Below are positions 23,965-34,582 of a stretch of 45,654 bases of DNA, piece by piece (within the stretch, counting starts at the first letter, position 1; every line of letters begins with the position of its first letter). Source of the DNA: Ruminococcus sp. GTDB taxonomy: Bacteria > Bacillota > Clostridia > Oscillospirales > Ruminococcaceae. The stretch is taken from the NCBI GenBank assembly GCA_024403995.1, contig JAKSQT010000010.1:1-45654 (forward strand), given 5' to 3'. The notes under the pieces were generated by a model. That model was not told the origin of the DNA and did not search any database. It saw only the letters and a program-made list of their open reading frames with translations. The position numbers and the translations under genes are program-made.

Positions 23965-26649
23965 TCAGTCACTCTCCTTTACATATTGCTCCAGCGAACC
24001 CATCAGGCTTCTTGCATGCGGCACGATTCCGTACCAGTCCTCATCATGATTGGCGCCGGCCGGATAGAGTGCAACAACGCGTTTGCAGAGCTGATAGCTT
24101 TCCTCGTATTTTTCCAACGCGTCACAGGTGTTTGCAAGTGCATACATCGTCGATCCTTCATTCGGCTGAATTTCATCAGACTTGCGCAGCGCTTCTTCGG
24201 ATTTTTCATATTCCCGCATGTTAAAATGCAGAATACCCTTCATATACCAGAGTTTTGCACTGGAATCCGTCTGCCCGATCAGAGAATCTGCAATCTCAAG
24301 CGCCTTTTCGTAATCACGTTTGTTCATGGCGTAATACATCATCTTAACATAGGAATTCAGGAAGCTGTTCTGTTCCAATGCAGCCTTTATTTCAGGATCG
24401 GTTTTCTCATCGCCGTTATAGATCGCATACTGGAAACGTGTCCAGGTTTCACTGTCATTGAATGACATATAAGAAACGCAGTTAAAGAGCAGCGCGTCGC
24501 AGTCCGGATCCATTCTGCCGTCTTTGACCGAAAGCTGCGCCAGCTCATCCGCATACTGCACGGCAGCGGCATTCTCATGATGCTGGAGCGCACCGATGCA
24601 GCAGTCATGCAGCACATCAATATCATCGGGATATGCTTCATGAATCGACCGTGCCAGTGTGAAGGCATTTTCACTGTCCTCCGCTTTCAGATAGCAGTTC
24701 AGCAGGAGCTTCATGCTTTCTCCGTCCTCCGGATTATCACGCACAAGCGGTTCAAGGATCTGAACAGCATCGTCTTCATGCTGAATCCTGAGCAGCATGC
24801 TGCAAATCTGACGATTAACCTGCAAATTCTGTTCGGCATTTACAGAAGGCTTCCCCTCTGATTCCCAGAGAGAGAGGAAGCGCAAAGCAGCATTTGCGGT
24901 GCGGTCCAGATGCGGTGCATTGTCCCAGACATTTTCAGAGCCGACCATTGCAGCAGCGTACTGGCAGGCGATATCGTGCGTCTGGTTTTCCGCAAGCTCA
25001 AGCATGTTATTCACAAGCGTGTCGGGTGAAATCTCACCGGACTGTGCAGCGCCGAAGGTTTTTGCGATTGTGAGCTGTACGGAATAGGAGTTATCCACAG
25101 ACTTCGGATCAATCGCCTGTCCGATCTCCTTTGCCTTGCCTTGCAGTGCATCCGCGGACGGATAATTGTTGACGAAGATTTCCCTGCCCGCGCAGACGGA
25201 AAGAATTTCCCTGCGGAATGCAGTCATTGTTTCATCAAGCTGATCGGAGGCGGCAAACTGCTCCAGAATGATCGGACCATAGAGATCCAGATCTTCGGAT
25301 GTGGTACTGTGTACGATCCGGCGGGCAAGGCTGTCGGTGCCGGAACGCAGTGCCGCGAGATAATTGAGTATCGTGTCGTCCGCATACTGTTCAGGCACTG
25401 TATAGCCGCTTCCTCCGGCAACCGTATTCCACGCCGTGCAATGCTCGCCTGCCTGCTGAAAAGCGTTTGCGGAATCCGTCATATTTCCCTGCATGAGGTA
25501 GATCTTCCCCTGCAGCACATAACCGGTAATATCCTCCTTGATCCGCACGGGAACCGGTCTTGCCAGATCCAGAACAACCGGAACCGCACATGCACCGGCA
25601 AGACAGACTGCGCCGGCTGCCAGCTTTACAATCTTCCCGAAGCCGCCTGCCTGCTTTTCGGCTTCCTGTTTTGGGGCATCCGGCTTTTCGGCATTCTGTG
25701 CTTCGACATTCTGTGTTTCGGTTTCCAATTTTTCGACATTCTGCTTTTCGGCTTCCTGCTTTTCGGATTTCTGCTTTTTCAGAAGTTGTCCGACGGCAAG
25801 CGAAATAAAGCCCGCCGTGAGAAATGATGCAGCGGTCTTTCGGGCAAAGGTCTGCAGGAAGGAAGGTGCATCCTGATTGATAACGGTAATTGTGAAATCA
25901 AGAATATTCGGGAGGAACAGCGACAGCAGCAGGAAGAAGAACGCGGACAGCTTTCCGCCCTGTTTGCATTTGTCCTTCGGTGAAAACAGGCTTGCCAGCG
26001 GAATCAGCATCAGCGCCGCAATCAGAAGCTCCGCTGCGAGATATGCACCGGCACGAATCAGATTCGGCGTAAGTTCCAGCGCGTTGAGTCGGTTGAGGAA
26101 AAGCGGTGCAATGATCCGTTCGGCGGCAATCAGGCCAAGCAGGAACACGGCATCCGCAATGCGGTTCTTTCCGGTGATTTTTTTGCTGCCGATCCAGAGT
26201 ACGCCGGCCGCCGCTGCATATCCGAGAAACCGGAGCAGATACAGCATTACCGGTGAGAGCATCGTCTTTGTCGCAATGAGAGCAACAGAGCAAAGCACAT
26301 AGCTCAGCACGTTGATCATCAGAAGAGCAAGCAGCGGGATCACATACTGTCTCTGCGCGGGCGTCAGCAGATTCAATGCTTGGGAAGCGCGGGGTGTTTT
26401 CTCTGCTGCGCTTTTTTCCTTTTTGGCTTTTTTCTGCTTTTGCGCCTTCGGTTCATCAGTAGCCTCCGCAGCAGATTCCTTCACAGGCTCGGCCGTTACA
26501 GCCGGTGCAGGCTCTGCGGCTGCCTGTCCGGCTGCGGGCGCATCGTTTATTCCGTTTGCCTCCGGAGCGGTTCCCGATACGGGAGCTCCGCATTTGATAC
26601 AGAACCGACTGCCCTCTTTGATTTCAGCGTTGCAGCTTTGACATTTCAT
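23965..26649 (-). CDS. zinc-ribbon, multi-span membrane protein with C-terminal TPR region
   Basis: An 894-residue protein beginning with a double CxxC zinc ribbon (Cys3, Cys6, Cys17, Cys20), chosen start behind GGAGGCG. It continues with an Ala/Pro/Glu/Lys-rich linker, about six hydrophobic spans, and a low-complexity stretch built on EKQ/ETQ/EAQ repeats. One more span (LAAGAVCLAGACAVPVVLDL) precedes a long helical region with TPR-like repeats (YEKSEEALRKSDEIQPNEGS). Zinc-ribbon plus membrane plus TPR designs are common among poorly studied Firmicute envelope proteins. First gene of a three-gene operon; function unknown. Confidence 0.82.
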   Translation of the reverse strand: MKCQSCNAEIKEGSRFCIKCGAPVSGTAPEANGINDAPAAGQAAAEPAPAVTAEPVKESAAEATDEPKAQKQKKAKKEKSAAEKTPRASQALNLLTPAQRQYVIPLLALLMINVLSYVLCSVALIATKTMLSPVMLYLLRFLGYAAAAGVLWIGSKKITGKNRIADAVFLLGLIAAERIIAPLFLNRLNALELTPNLIRAGAYLAAELLIAALMLIPLASLFSPKDKCKQGGKLSAFFFLLLSLFLPNILDFTITVINQDAPSFLQTFARKTAASFLTAGFISLAVGQLLKKQKSEKQEAEKQNVEKLETETQNVEAQNAEKPDAPKQEAEKQAGGFGKIVKLAAGAVCLAGACAVPVVLDLARPVPVRIKEDITGYVLQGKIYLMQGNMTDSANAFQQAGEHCTAWNTVAGGSGYTVPEQYADDTILNYLAALRSGTDSLARRIVHSTTSEDLDLYGPIILEQFAASDQLDETMTAFRREILSVCAGREIFVNNYPSADALQGKAKEIGQAIDPKSVDNSYSVQLTIAKTFGAAQSGEISPDTLVNNMLELAENQTHDIACQYAAAMVGSENVWDNAPHLDRTANAALRFLSLWESEGKPSVNAEQNLQVNRQICSMLLRIQHEDDAVQILEPLVRDNPEDGESMKLLLNCYLKAEDSENAFTLARSIHEAYPDDIDVLHDCCIGALQHHENAAAVQYADELAQLSVKDGRMDPDCDALLFNCVSYMSFNDSETWTRFQYAIYNGDEKTDPEIKAALEQNSFLNSYVKMMYYAMNKRDYEKALEIADSLIGQTDSSAKLWYMKGILHFNMREYEKSEEALRKSDEIQPNEGSTMYALANTCDALEKYEESYQLCKRVVALYPAGANHDEDWYGIVPHARSLMGSLEQYVKESD

Positions 26650-26700
26650 ACATTCGCCTCCATTCATTTTCCGTTTTGCATCATGTTGTGCTGCAAATAT

Positions 26701-26729
26701 ATTATACATAATTATTTTTCGGATTGCAA
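26701..26729 (-). promoter_or_regulatory. promoter of the zinc-ribbon/TPR operon
   Basis: TTGCAA, 17 bp, TATAAT on the minus strand, 52 bp before the start codon. Confidence 0.75.
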
Positions 26730-26850
26730 TATATTTTATGTAATTTGTAGGAATTCACAAATACAGCATTTGCGGCCGAATGATATACGGCGTTTTTTGT
26801 ACATTTTCTTTCGTAGTATGCGACAAACAATCGACGCATACGATAAAACA

Positions 26851-26880
26851 AAAATGCCGCCTGTTATCAGACGGCATTTT
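26851..26880 (-). terminator. terminator of the LRR-peptide operon
   Basis: AAAATGCCGTCTG/CAGGCGGCATTTT (one G-U pair) with a 4-base loop and T-rich tail on the minus strand. The symmetry would also allow function on the plus strand. Confidence 0.88.
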
Positions 26881-26898
26881 GAATATCAACAGAAACGC

Positions 26899-27018
26899 TC
26901 AGCAACCGGATGTTTCATCATTGCTGGGATCATTGGCGATTCTGGTTGAAGTCGTGATGACATCTTCTGTCTCAAAAGATACAATGTCAATTTCAGGTGC
27001 TGTATAGATGTTTTTCAT
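26899..27018 (-). CDS. 39-residue peptide gene (EDVITTS type)
   Basis: A tiny gene lying 20 bp behind the LRR gene stop with its own binding site (AAAGGAG), and followed within 20 bp by the terminator. The product begins MKNIYTAPEIDI, contains FETEDVITTS and ends NDETSGC with a single C-terminal cysteine. Similar short proteins with an APE...EDVITTS leader-like half occur in Clostridia. The conserved front and variable Thr/Ser/Asn/Cys tail resemble a precursor peptide. No modifying enzyme is in the window, so a RiPP role is only a possibility. Confidence 0.7.
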   Translation of the reverse strand: MKNIYTAPEIDIVSFETEDVITTSTRIANDPSNDETSGC

Positions 27019-27038
27019 GTGATGTGTTTCTCCTTTCA

Positions 27039-30000
27039 TCATTTGCCCATAGCATCTGCAGCTTTGCTGAACTCATAAAGTGAAGCACAAAGCTTCATCA
27101 GCTTTTCATCACCGGCTCCTAATGCCTTGTAGAAGTAATGATAGACCGAGTAACCATTAAATGTTGTATCAAAATTGGTTGCGCTGATTGTTTTCTGGAT
27201 GAATGTCAGATCAGGGTTCATATCGTTGGTATCCCATTTCTCGTTGTCGCCCAAGTTAAGACCGTCTACTTCCTCTTTGTAGTACAGGCGGAGAATCGGT
27301 GTGGATTTCAGCAGCATGGTTGCGCCAACATAGTTGCTGCCCATATCAGGAAGCACATCATATCCGTTCGTTTCCAGAGTTGAGATAATAGAAGTGTAAT
27401 CATATGTCTTGGTAGAAGCCGGAGCATTTGTGTTGCCGAAGTAAGCAGCAGCCTGCTTGCCGTATTCGAGGAAGCTGTCCACAAAATCAGAATAGTTTGG
27501 ATCGTATGCCTTGACCTTATCCATGTATGTCTCAAGATCAAATGTAACAGCATTTCCGATAGCCACATCATTCTCATCATAGAACTGTGCGGTGATCTCA
27601 TCGTACATATTCTTTGCAGGCATACTGATCGGGAATACACAGTATCCGTTTGCATCTTTGACCGCATCTGATGCACTGACCTGTGTTCCATCACTGAATT
27701 TGACGTAGCCGTTATTATAGAAATCAGACACCAGGTAGTGGAATTTAATTGTGATATCGCCGTCATAGGAAACAGAATATCCCTTTATAACAGCCGACAT
27801 CGCCTCAAAGTAACCGCCGTTCCACTGCTTGCTATGCACAGCTTCTTCAATGCCGTCCCATGTTTGATTGTCGGTGTGATAGAACAGACTTACAGGAGTT
27901 TCCACAGTGCCGATGCCTACAAATGCGTTTGTATTTATTGCATTCGGCATATCTCCATTAAATGAAATAGATGTTAAACTTGAACATTTGTATAATGCCC
28001 CCATTCCAATGCTTGCTACGCTGCTTCCAAATGTGATGGATGTTAAGCCTGTGCAACCGGAACATACTTGAGCTCCAATACTTTTAACACTATTAGGAAA
28101 TGTAATGGACGTTAATCCGATACAATCTGAAAATCCTTGTGTTCCAATACTTGCAACGCCTTTTCCGATGTTAACTGATGTTAAAGCTGAACACCCCCTG
28201 AATGAATAATTGCCAATGCTTGTAACACCGTCCGGAATTTCAATTGATTTCAGATTTGCACATCCATCAAATGCACTTTTTCCAATACTTTCAACCTTGC
28301 TGCCCATTTTTACGGATGCTAAAAGCGAACAACTCGCAAATGTATAATCGCTAATGCTTGTGACACTTTCCGGAATGCTGATCGATTTCAAGCTTGCACA
28401 ACCATTAAATGAATTGATACCAATGCTCGTCACGCTGCTTGGAATTGTCACTGTGTCTAATTCCTTACAATTTCGGAAAGCCTGAGATCCTATCGTCTCA
28501 ACGGTATCAGGAAGCTCGACACTCTCCAGCGCAGTAAAATTGATAAATGCAGCCGTACCGATTGCCGTCAGATTCGGTGTATCAAATACGATTTTTGTTA
28601 CTTTATCAATTTCAGCGCACCACACACGAATTTCCCCGTAATTATCCACGCAGTCGGGAAATGCGGTATCATCGCCCGTAATGGTCAGAACGCCTTCTTC
28701 GTCGATTTCATATGTCAGGTTGGAATCGAGGATAGCATTTCTGCTTTTGCTCCACTTGGCATAGAGGGTGATATCATCGGTGATCTGCGTACTGAAGTCA
28801 AACAAATTGCCGTCTGTGCAGTCTTTATCAGTGTACCATCCGTCAAAGACATAACCGTCAACAGACGGCTTTTCCGGTTCTGTGATTGTATTACCGTTCA
28901 CGATGGAAACCGGAGCGATCTGTGTACCGTTGCCCTGCATATCAAATGTGACAGTTGCTGTTTCTTCCCACTTTGCGTAGATCTTGATGTCGTCATCGAT
29001 TCCTTTTGTGAAATCGAACTTTGTTGTGAAAGTATCATCGGTGTACCAGCCGGCAAAGGCATAGCCGTCAGCGAGCGGTTTTTCCGGTTCTGTCAGCATC
29101 ATATCCGAATCGGCTGAATTCGTGAAGTTTTCACCTTTTCCGCCAAGTACATATGTTGCTGACGGATATGGCGGATGAATGATCGTCGGTACTTCCGATA
29201 CATCCTCACGCGGGAAAAGCAACGGGAATGCTTCGTAGTCATCTTCTGTGCCATACGGAACATAAATGCTTTCAACACTATTGCATTCCGTAGAGAATGC
29301 AGTCCAGTGTGTTTCCGGCGGTGTCTTTCCGAGCATATGGATTTCTTTCAGGTTACTGCAATACTGGAAAGCCTGAATACCGATGGTTTCAACATTTTCC
29401 GGAATTGTAATGGATTCAAGTCCGGTACAATCGCAGAAAACATACATACCGATCGTTTTCAGGGATAACGGGAGTACGACTTCTTTCAGATTACCGCAGC
29501 CTTGGAACAAGCTGTCATCAATGCAAGTGATACCTTCGGAGATCACAACCTTTGTGATGTTGCCGTTATGATAAAATGCACCTGTAACTTTAGAAACAGT
29601 TTTTCCGAAAAGCTTTGCCGGAACAACGACTTCAGAATCGCCGCCGAAATATCTTGTAAGCGTGATCGTGCCGTCTTCGTTCTCTTCATATGCGTAAACG
29701 GATGCTTCACCGCAGTTACATTCCGCAGCACCTTTTGCATATACATGATTATAGTGCGAAACCGCTGCCTTACAGTTCTTTGACCATTCACCTGATACCG
29801 CACACGGAGCGGAGATGGTTTCTATAAAATCACAGTCTGAAAATGCGTCATCAGCAATCGCGGTAACAGCTATGCCGTCGATCTTTTCAGGAACCTTGAC
29901 GGATGTATTGGTGCCGTTATATCCTGAGATGATTCCTGCAGCAGAATCAAATTCAAAATATGATGTCTTTCCGCACGCACACACGTCCGCACCAGCCTCA

Positions 30001-30593
30001 TAAACATGATTATAAGTAATTTCAGGCGAACATTCTTTTGGTTTCCACAGTTCCTCTTTTGCTGCGGTTCTGCAAGGTGCTGTTATACTTTTCAGCTCAG
30101 TACATCCCCAAAAGACTTCATCACCGATTCTTATAACGGAATCAGGAAATGTGATTTCTGTAAGTTGAGTTGAGGCAAAAGCACAAGACCAGATATACAG
30201 AAGTGTGGAAGGAAGTGAAATGCTTTGCATAGAGCAATCTTCAAATACGCCGAACTCATCTTGGGCGGTACCGATCGAAAGAACACCTTCGGGAACCGTT
30301 ATGCTATTGATGCCCTTACATGAATGAAATGCCTCTCTACCGATAGCGGTAACAGCAGCACCGTCTATGGTTGACGGTATGACAACATCTCCGCCTGCGC
30401 CGTTGTAGCCTTTGATCGTGACGGTTCCATCAGCGTTAACAACATAAATAAAGCCATCTTCGGTCTCAGCCGCAGATGCGGTGATCGAAATGCTGTCCAG
30501 CAGCGGTGCAAACGGAGCAAGCGGAGTGGCAGATGCAACTATCGCAAGTGCGAAGATGCCTGCCAGAGTTTTCTTAAAGTAATCTCTAGGCAT
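27039..30593 (-). CDS. large secreted BspA-type leucine-rich repeat protein with InlB B-repeats
   Basis: A 1184-residue exported surface protein. The start is at MPRDYFKKTL behind AGGAGGT, with a signal peptide of ~45 residues. LRR_5/BspA units of ~23 residues (pattern I(T/S)IPxxVTSIGxxAFxxCxxL) fill about 50-470 and again 630-900. Between them are two InlB/Listeria-Bacteroides B-repeats (each ending GYxFxGWYTD...LYAKW, about 475-613). The last ~280 residues form a separate domain that I do not recognise, ending FSKAADAMGK. There is no LPXTG anchor or dockerin. Such proteins usually mediate adhesion or protein binding. It is transcribed with the 39-residue peptide gene. Confidence 0.9.
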   Translation of the reverse strand: MPRDYFKKTLAGIFALAIVASATPLAPFAPLLDSISITASAAETEDGFIYVVNADGTVTIKGYNGAGGDVVIPSTIDGAAVTAIGREAFHSCKGINSITVPEGVLSIGTAQDEFGVFEDCSMQSISLPSTLLYIWSCAFASTQLTEITFPDSVIRIGDEVFWGCTELKSITAPCRTAAKEELWKPKECSPEITYNHVYEAGADVCACGKTSYFEFDSAAGIISGYNGTNTSVKVPEKIDGIAVTAIADDAFSDCDFIETISAPCAVSGEWSKNCKAAVSHYNHVYAKGAAECNCGEASVYAYEENEDGTITLTRYFGGDSEVVVPAKLFGKTVSKVTGAFYHNGNITKVVISEGITCIDDSLFQGCGNLKEVVLPLSLKTIGMYVFCDCTGLESITIPENVETIGIQAFQYCSNLKEIHMLGKTPPETHWTAFSTECNSVESIYVPYGTEDDYEAFPLLFPREDVSEVPTIIHPPYPSATYVLGGKGENFTNSADSDMMLTEPEKPLADGYAFAGWYTDDTFTTKFDFTKGIDDDIKIYAKWEETATVTFDMQGNGTQIAPVSIVNGNTITEPEKPSVDGYVFDGWYTDKDCTDGNLFDFSTQITDDITLYAKWSKSRNAILDSNLTYEIDEEGVLTITGDDTAFPDCVDNYGEIRVWCAEIDKVTKIVFDTPNLTAIGTAAFINFTALESVELPDTVETIGSQAFRNCKELDTVTIPSSVTSIGINSFNGCASLKSISIPESVTSISDYTFASCSLLASVKMGSKVESIGKSAFDGCANLKSIEIPDGVTSIGNYSFRGCSALTSVNIGKGVASIGTQGFSDCIGLTSITFPNSVKSIGAQVCSGCTGLTSITFGSSVASIGMGALYKCSSLTSISFNGDMPNAINTNAFVGIGTVETPVSLFYHTDNQTWDGIEEAVHSKQWNGGYFEAMSAVIKGYSVSYDGDITIKFHYLVSDFYNNGYVKFSDGTQVSASDAVKDANGYCVFPISMPAKNMYDEITAQFYDENDVAIGNAVTFDLETYMDKVKAYDPNYSDFVDSFLEYGKQAAAYFGNTNAPASTKTYDYTSIISTLETNGYDVLPDMGSNYVGATMLLKSTPILRLYYKEEVDGLNLGDNEKWDTNDMNPDLTFIQKTISATNFDTTFNGYSVYHYFYKALGAGDEKLMKLCASLYEFSKAADAMGK

Positions 30594-30646
30594 GATAATA
30601 CCTCCTGTATAAAATGAGTCGATTATATAGTGGACATTCACTGGAT

Positions 30647-30682
30647 ATTGACATTATACCATAAATTAGTCATAATGTCAAT
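30647..30682 (-). promoter_or_regulatory. consensus promoter inside a perfect inverted repeat (LRR gene)
   Basis: On the minus strand TTGACA (30676-30681), 17 bp, TATAAT (30653-30658): a perfect consensus. ATTGACATTAT (30647-30657) and ATAATGTCAAT (30672-30682) are exact inverted repeats spanning both hexamers. The same symmetry gives a plus-strand TTGACA-17 bp-CATAAT. This looks like an operator. Two TGTTTTTCACTT direct repeats (30693-30704 and 30717-30728) lie just upstream. Confidence 0.78.
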
Positions 30683-30839
30683 AACATTTCGGTGTTTTTC
30701 ACTTTGGAAACTTCGATGTTTTTCACTTGAAAGCTGCGTGTGTTTACAGACTGTATAGTATTGCAAAATGATACACATATATTCCAGAGAAATAGCACCC
30801 CTCATTGTGTTACATTTGAAAGCATATCTCTATTTACAA

Positions 30840-31076
30840 TTATGAATAGTTCTGAACTCCCTGCATCAGTCTCACGCCATCTTTGAATCCTTCCTTGCAT
30901 GAGGAACGCACTTTTTCAGCCGTAACAGCACTTTGAATGTCCAGTAAATCGTGGAGCATTTCTACTTGTTCCACATTCATTGTATTTTCTAATCTCATAC
31001 AGAGCGAATTCCAATCCGCAGAAGCAGTTGTGACTGTCAAATCAGCCTGTCGGCAGTTGTAAATCATATCAATCAT
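30840..31076 (-). CDS. 78-residue DUF6809-like protein, copy 2
   Basis: Paralogue of the gene at 20425-20649, with the same MIDMIYN start, a related middle (NTMNVEQVEMLHDLLD) and the C-terminal KEGFKDGVRLMQG. The leader ACTGAAAGGACGA is identical. As with copy 1, it stands on the minus strand right before a plus-strand fragment of a conjugative-element gene. Function unknown. Confidence 0.65.
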   Translation of the reverse strand: MIDMIYNCRQADLTVTTASADWNSLCMRLENTMNVEQVEMLHDLLDIQSAVTAEKVRSSCKEGFKDGVRLMQGVQNYS

Positions 31077-31184
31077 CGTATTTTCGTCCTTTCAGTCAAG
31101 CTTTGTTGGTGGGCTTTAGCAAAATCGTCTGAAACCGCAGTTTACAGATGTTCGTAGCTTGACCAAGTAAAATCAACCGCCAAA

Positions 31185-31442
31185 ATGGGCACAGGAACTA
31201 ACGTACAAAAGAAGCTTATTGCCGTCCATGACCTTGACATCCCCTGGCGACCGGCGGATCTGGAACAGCGCGCCGGTAGAATTATCAGACAGGGCAATGA
31301 GAATAAAAAGGTTCAGATTTTTCGCTATGTTACCAAAGGCACTTTCGATGCGTATTCGTATCAGACTTTGGAGAACAAGCAGAGGTTTATCTCGCAGATC
31401 ATGACAAGTAAGACTCCTGCAAGAAAAGGCGAGTACACATAA
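31185..31442 (+). pseudogene. conjugative-element SNF2-type helicase, C-terminal helicase fragment (left of the insertion)
   Basis: The frame matches motifs V and VI of the very large methyltransferase/helicase proteins of Tn1549-type elements: MGTGTNVQKKLIAVHDLD, PWRPADLEQRAGRIIRQGNE, FRYVTKGTFDAYSYQTLENK, ISQIMTSKTPARK. Upstream coding sequence is lost before about 31161. At its right end the frame is cut by the nested element and stops after GEYT. The protein resumes at 45553 with [19 protein letters not shown]. Confidence 0.88.
31429..31433. other. left attachment core (attL)
   Basis: GCGAG, reading GGC GAG in the helicase frame. Recombination with the copy at 45553-45557 restores [15 protein letters not shown] in frame. 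Short cores fit large serine recombinases of the TndX group. The exact crossover dinucleotide is not known. Confidence 0.7.
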
Positions 31443-31486
31443 AGAACTATCTCAGGTCTTAATTGAAAGGTTGTGTAGAAAATGCT

Positions 31487-33181
<1,695 letters not shown>

Positions 33182-33201
33182 TCAAGCCTGCCGTTATCTG
33201 T

Positions 33202-33375
33202 TCACGCAGACTTTTCTATCTCACGGGCGATAAGCCGGTTGATAATATCTTCCAGACTTTCATCTGTATCTGAATTGAAACTGATCCTGACACGATAAGT
33301 TGTCAGACCGATACGGTACTCCGAGTAGGAGCAGTCTACCTTCTCTTTCTCTGTGGTAGTTGTTGTCTCTTTCAA
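33202..33375 (-). CDS. TnpW-like small transposon-encoded protein
   Basis: A 57-residue frame starting TTG behind AAGGAG, with the core EYRIGLTTYRVRISFNSDTD and the tail SLEDIINRLIAREIEKS. This resembles TnpW proteins (IGKTTYxVxxxF..., LxDKxxRLI) found next to serine recombinases in clostridial elements; role unknown. It ends 80 bp before the recombinase start and is probably in its operon, driven by the promoter at 33456-33485. Confidence 0.7.
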   Translation of the reverse strand: MKETTTTTEKEKVDCSYSEYRIGLTTYRVRISFNSDTDESLEDIINRLIAREIEKSA

Positions 33376-33455
33376 TTTTCTCCTTTCCGCCTGCGATTAT
33401 CTATCTCTACACGCATAGGCTCAATGTTGCAGGGGCGTTACTCCTGCACAGTATC

Positions 33456-33485
33456 ATTATAGCGCGCACCGCCGAGGTTTGTCCA
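33456..33485 (-). promoter_or_regulatory. promoter 1 of a repeated promoter pair (recombinase operon)
   Basis: TGGACA, 18 bp ending GCGCGC, TATAAT. The region up to about 33510 (AAACTTTGGGCGCAATACC) is repeated before the gene at 33579-33983. See the pair at 34039-34068. Confidence 0.7.
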
Positions 33486-33578
33486 TAGGTATTGCGCCCA
33501 AAGTTTCTGTATCTGATTTGTGCGCACCAGACAGCACTCAGCGGCATCGCTATAATCGTTTTGTTGTCGGTTTATATC

Positions 33579-33983
33579 TTAAACCTCATAGGGGTTAGAC
33601 TTCTCATCAAAGAACGAAGTCTGACCGTCGGCAACATCATCGTCTGAGTTATCGAGCGACTCGTTGTCGGCATCAGCAGAGCTATCGTCAGCCAGCTCTC
33701 CGATCTGCTCATAGGTCATACCGCTTGCGGTCAGCTTTTCAATCAGACCGTGTTCAGCGATCACAGCATCGAGAAGTGCCTGCCCCTCAGCACCGCCGTA
33801 AAGCTGTGAGAGCTTATCGTAGGTGTAGAGTTTGCTATCAATGATGACCTTGCGCCTGCGCTCTTGCACAGCCTTGATAGCCTTTTCATAGCTGTCGAGC
33901 TTCGCCTGATTCTCAGCAAGCACGGCATCCGTAATGATAACGGCGGACTCGTCAGCAATCTCAGCTTTTGCTTTCTTACTCAT
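33579..33983 (-). CDS. 134-residue accessory protein of the mobilizable element, unknown function
   Basis: I do not recognise this protein. It begins MSKKAKAEIADESAV (binding site GAGGTGA), has a charged helical middle (ENQAKLDSYEKAIKAVQERR) and an aspartate-rich tail ending TSFFDEKSNPYEV. The highly acidic C-terminus and position between recombinase and oriT are usual for small DNA-processing accessories of such elements. It is driven by promoter 2 and transcribed toward the recombinase. Confidence 0.7.
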   Translation of the reverse strand: MSKKAKAEIADESAVIITDAVLAENQAKLDSYEKAIKAVQERRRKVIIDSKLYTYDKLSQLYGGAEGQALLDAVIAEHGLIEKLTASGMTYEQIGELADDSSADADNESLDNSDDDVADGQTSFFDEKSNPYEV

Positions 33984-34038
33984 TCACATCACCTCGCTTC
34001 ATCTGATATCGCAGGATACTCACATACCCCACGATAAT

Positions 34039-34068
34039 ATTATAGCGCGCAATAAAGCCGTTTGTCTA
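34039..34068 (-). promoter_or_regulatory. promoter 2 of the repeated promoter pair
   Basis: TAGACA, 18 bp ending GCGCGC, TATAAT. Upstream is AAAGTTTGAGCGCAATACC, matching promoter 1. Here GCGCAATA and TATTGCGC form an inverted repeat around the -35 box, suggesting a shared operator. Confidence 0.7.
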
Positions 34069-34582
34069 CTGGTATTGCGCTCAAACTTTCTGTTTCATTA
34101 GAGTTTTGCGTTCGACAGAATGTTATGGGGAATTTCAAAAAGTTCCAGTGTGTTCGGCTTCACTTTTACCACTAATGATACAGAGAAACTATGACCTTCT
34201 ACATATCAATACCAAATTATTCTGCCGTTCGTTAAGTACCGCCGAGATATTCTCCGTTATGCACAAACAGACTATAAAAAATTCAGTAAAAGATTTTGCA
34301 GACTATGCTTAACGAAGCCGTGATTATTATGGTAATAACTATTGAGAAGGATTTTCACCAGATTGCCGCACTCCCAGCACGATAACTGCGCCGTACCAGT
34401 TTAGAATATTGACACCCACGATGATTGAGAGCATCACGCTGAAGCGTGAGCGAGTATGACCGCCGACCAAAGCGGCGGAAAGCATAAGTCGCATAGTTCC
34501 AAATTCGCTGACGGAGCATCGAAAGCCTGCGTGATATGCAAATCCCACAGGCTGGAAATATGCGCTACGGCGCAACAAAAAT

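Noticed and set aside
34106-34312. 68-codon plus-strand frame before the oriT region
   Set aside because: No ribosome binding site and no family resemblance; the region is better explained as regulatory and oriT DNA.
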